Origin: Boswellia sacra
Taxonomy: Eukaryota > Streptophyta > Magnoliopsida > Sapindales > Burseraceae
Direction of reading: 5' to 3'
Length of the DNA: 64,000 nucleotides
NCBI GenBank assembly: GCA_013180625.2
Contig: SNVD02013154.1
Coordinates: 62,001 to 126,000 of the forward strand
Both the position numbers and the translations under genes were made by a program. Below the pieces are notes generated by a model, which saw only the letters and a list, made by a program, of their open reading frames with translations, was not told the DNA's origin and ran no database searches. Below, one piece after another: positions 62,227-64,000 of the stretch (its first letter is position 1; every line of letters starts with the position of its first letter).

Positions 62227-62383
62227 AATTATCTCTAATTTCTCATGTCTTTCTCTTCCTTTTATTGTTATTATTTTTTTACACTACTCGTTTTATTAAT
62301 TGCAGGGTTATGAAGTTAATGTGTTGTTCACCAAGCAGTTAACAACACAATGCATGTGATCTTGAACAAGCAATTAGATGATC

Positions 62384-62389
62384 AATAAA
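62384..62389 (+). terminator. Polyadenylation signal AATAAA of the unit B receptor kinase
   Basis: AATAAA in GATCAATAAAAGC, matching the unit A signal at 25551. Confidence 0.45.
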
Positions 62390-63323
62390 AGCGGATCGAG
62401 TTCCCCTTAGGCGTCTCCATTTTGTCAACTTATATGTATCTTATTTTCATTTTAATATTGAATCGCTTTCAAGAAAATTTGTGGGATTCTTCTATAGAGG
62501 CCTAAAGTAGTATATTAATACTACTTTTTAGGAATAAAAGGGAGCTTTTACGGCATTTGCAATGAATAACCATATTAATAAGATTTCTCTCTTAATTCTC
62601 TATTTGTCTATTTTCTCATACTTTCTCATATTTTTTCTCATTTTCAAATTTACTAAATCAATCAAGATTCAAGAAAATCATTTGAAGTATCTCTTCAATT
62701 GCTAATTTAGATAAACATTAAAAAAATAAATAAACACCATAAAGATGGTAGGAGCATTTCAATAATTTAAATGATAAAACAAGTTTAGGTTTAGGGCACA
62801 ATCAAATGCGTGTTAAATGGTCATAGTACTTTTGTGATGTTTGATTTTATTCTTGCTGTAGATTGCAATTTAAATTTTGAGTGTTTTGCAATTATACAAA
62901 TAATGAGAATGGTGAGTACTTATCTTATTAAGGGATTTAAGATTTTTCTACTAAATTAATTAATAATGAGATAAATTACGAATTAATTGGATTACTCTTT
63001 AACTTAACACGAATATAAAAGATTCATTAACATAAAAAAATGAATTGGTAAACATTGAAAATTCCTTTATCACTTTTAAATTGTAAATTATAATAAATTA
63101 AAAATAGTTTTATGTACAATATCATACATAAAATATTTGAATTATAATGATAAATAGTTTGCTTCGGGTTTACATTTTCTTTATTTAATTTCTGTTTTAA
63201 TCTCAAGTAATAAATAGTAATTACCAAATCCCAAAAGTTAAAAACACTTTCATTTGATGACAATTTGGTTAAAACGATTTGGTAACCATGCAAAAACAAA
63301 AAAACAAAAACAAAAACAAAATC
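62390..63323. other. Spacer between the unit B kinase and the third EREX exon 1
   Basis: AT-rich, no gene supported. The 121-codon minus-strand frame at 63027-63392 overlaps the exon 1 remnant in antisense and has no recognised motif. Confidence 0.7.
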
Positions 63324-63422
63324 ATGAATCTCTACATGCACGATCTCTCGCTCTTCGATTTCTCTAGCTTCACCAATCCGATCATCTACCATACAAAGTC
63401 GTCAGTTTTCACGTATCAATAA
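63324..63422 (+). pseudogene. EREX/EREL1-like: EREX-like exon 1, third copy, cut by an LTR insertion
   Basis: ATG at 63324 opens MNLYMHDLSLFDFSS, which aligns with exon 1 at 26454 (MNHDTLDLPLFNFSS) and continues to the TYQ or MYQ segment. The match stops at 63422, where an LTR begins. This shows a third unit start in the tandem array. Confidence 0.72.
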
Positions 63423-64000
63423 TGTTGTGTGGGTGGCTCATATGCTTGAGGCCCACATTATTTTTAAACCAAATTTTGGTTCCCAAGTAGGCTTATAAAA
63501 GAAGCCATATAGGTTTGTGTCTAGTTGTCCCTTGAAAATCTCTTTACCTCCCCACATTTGTAAGACCTCTCATTTAGGACCTCATAATTTAAGGGTCTTC
63601 ATCACGGACCCTAAGTTTGTGTAATTTATTTTGTCCCCTTTGATTTTGGGTATTTGTAGTATTACCCAACTGCTTGAATAATTATGATTTGATTCAACTA
63701 TTCCGTGCTTTGGCCCAAATAGTTTGAAAATTTGTATTGTGGCTCAAAAGTTTGTAATTCTCTTCTAAGATAGTGAAAGTTTTTCCAACGACGCCTTAGG
63801 ACGTAGGTAACAATACCGAACCTCGTTAAATCTTAGTGTTTTTTCTATTTTTGCATTGTTGGTTGGTTGCCTCCTAGTTGACATTATTATATTTAATTAG
63901 CGAGCATCTTTCTGTGGTTGTGTTCTTTTGTTTTTGGTACGAATCGCTTTCACCTGTGCATAATAATTGGCATCAAAGCTCTAGGTTTAGGATAATGAGT
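63423..64000 (+). mobile_element. Copia-like element: 5' LTR (63423-63960) and primer-binding site, running off the window
   Basis: The LTR begins TGTTGTGTGGG and ends CACCTGTGCA, 538 bp. A TATA box (TTATAAAAG near 63492) is followed by leader-type sequence. Seven bases after the LTR, TGGCATCAAAGC (63968-63979) differs by two bases from the tRNA-iMet primer-binding site. The five bases before it are AATAA. The body and the second LTR are outside the window, so the superfamily is inferred from the primer site alone. Confidence 0.72.

Larger units (their letters stand above)
27322..63422 (+). repeat. Tandem segmental duplication, unit B
   Basis: This is the direct repeat of unit A, expanded by the CACTA element, the truncated LTR and small insertions. 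The similarity with unit A is broken at 63423 by an LTR insertion rather than by the natural end of the unit. EREX exon 1 is seen at both 26454 and 63324, so the repeating unit is the EREX-like gene plus the receptor kinase. Confidence 0.93.

Overview
This is plant nuclear DNA, most likely from a eudicot. It is AT-rich and made of long non-coding stretches, intron-containing genes with GT-AG borders, plant transposon families (CACTA, Ty1/copia, solo LTRs, a tRNA-like SINE pair) and receptor kinases of the LRR-XII (EFR/Xa21-like) class. I see nothing prokaryotic and no CRISPR array, and I cannot name the species.

The window is built from a tandem segmental duplication. Unit A covers 1 to about 26555 and its left end lies outside the window. 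Unit B covers about 26454 to 63422, and position 27322 matches position 2. Each unit carries, in order, the body of a decayed PX-domain Rab5-effector gene (EREX/EREL1-like), a long AT-rich spacer with small repeats, a fragment of a receptor-kinase leader, and a full-length LRR receptor kinase. After each kinase comes exon 1 of the next EREX-like copy, so the array had at least three units. The EREX end of the two units is nearly identical. The receptor kinases are clearly diverged: I count 16 differences in the first 100 residues.

Unit A holds the one intact gene I can support, an LRR receptor kinase of 1045 residues with one intron (22070-25406). Its paralogue in unit B (58925 onward) has a stop codon inside the kinase domain, a changed splice acceptor and a lost original stop, so it is probably a pseudogene or makes a truncated receptor. 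The kinases carry Cys before the catalytic Asp (HCDLKP), the non-RD form typical of plant immune receptors.

The units were hit by different transposons after they separated, and each unit preserves the other's empty site. In unit A, a solo-LTR-like element in minus orientation (13397-20464, 5-bp duplication ATTTT) was hit by a related element in plus orientation (start 16672, duplication CAAAC). That one was hit near its last bases by an inverted SINE-like pair (19384-19879, duplication TGTGACA) centred on a perfect 28-bp palindrome. In unit B, a 14.8-kb CACTA transposon (38741-53562, duplication ATT) with a decayed TNP2 transposase was itself hit by a 7.1-kb Copia retrotransposon (41832-48949) that has lost reverse transcriptase. 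Unit B also holds a 5'-truncated LTR (54221-56328). The third EREX exon 1 is cut at 63423 by the 5' LTR of another Copia-like element that runs off the window.

I did not find a convincing new biological system. The most informative things here are the layered insertion history with paired empty sites, the inverted SINE dimer, the inverted LTR pair that could form a long hairpin RNA, and the unequal decay of the two receptor kinases.
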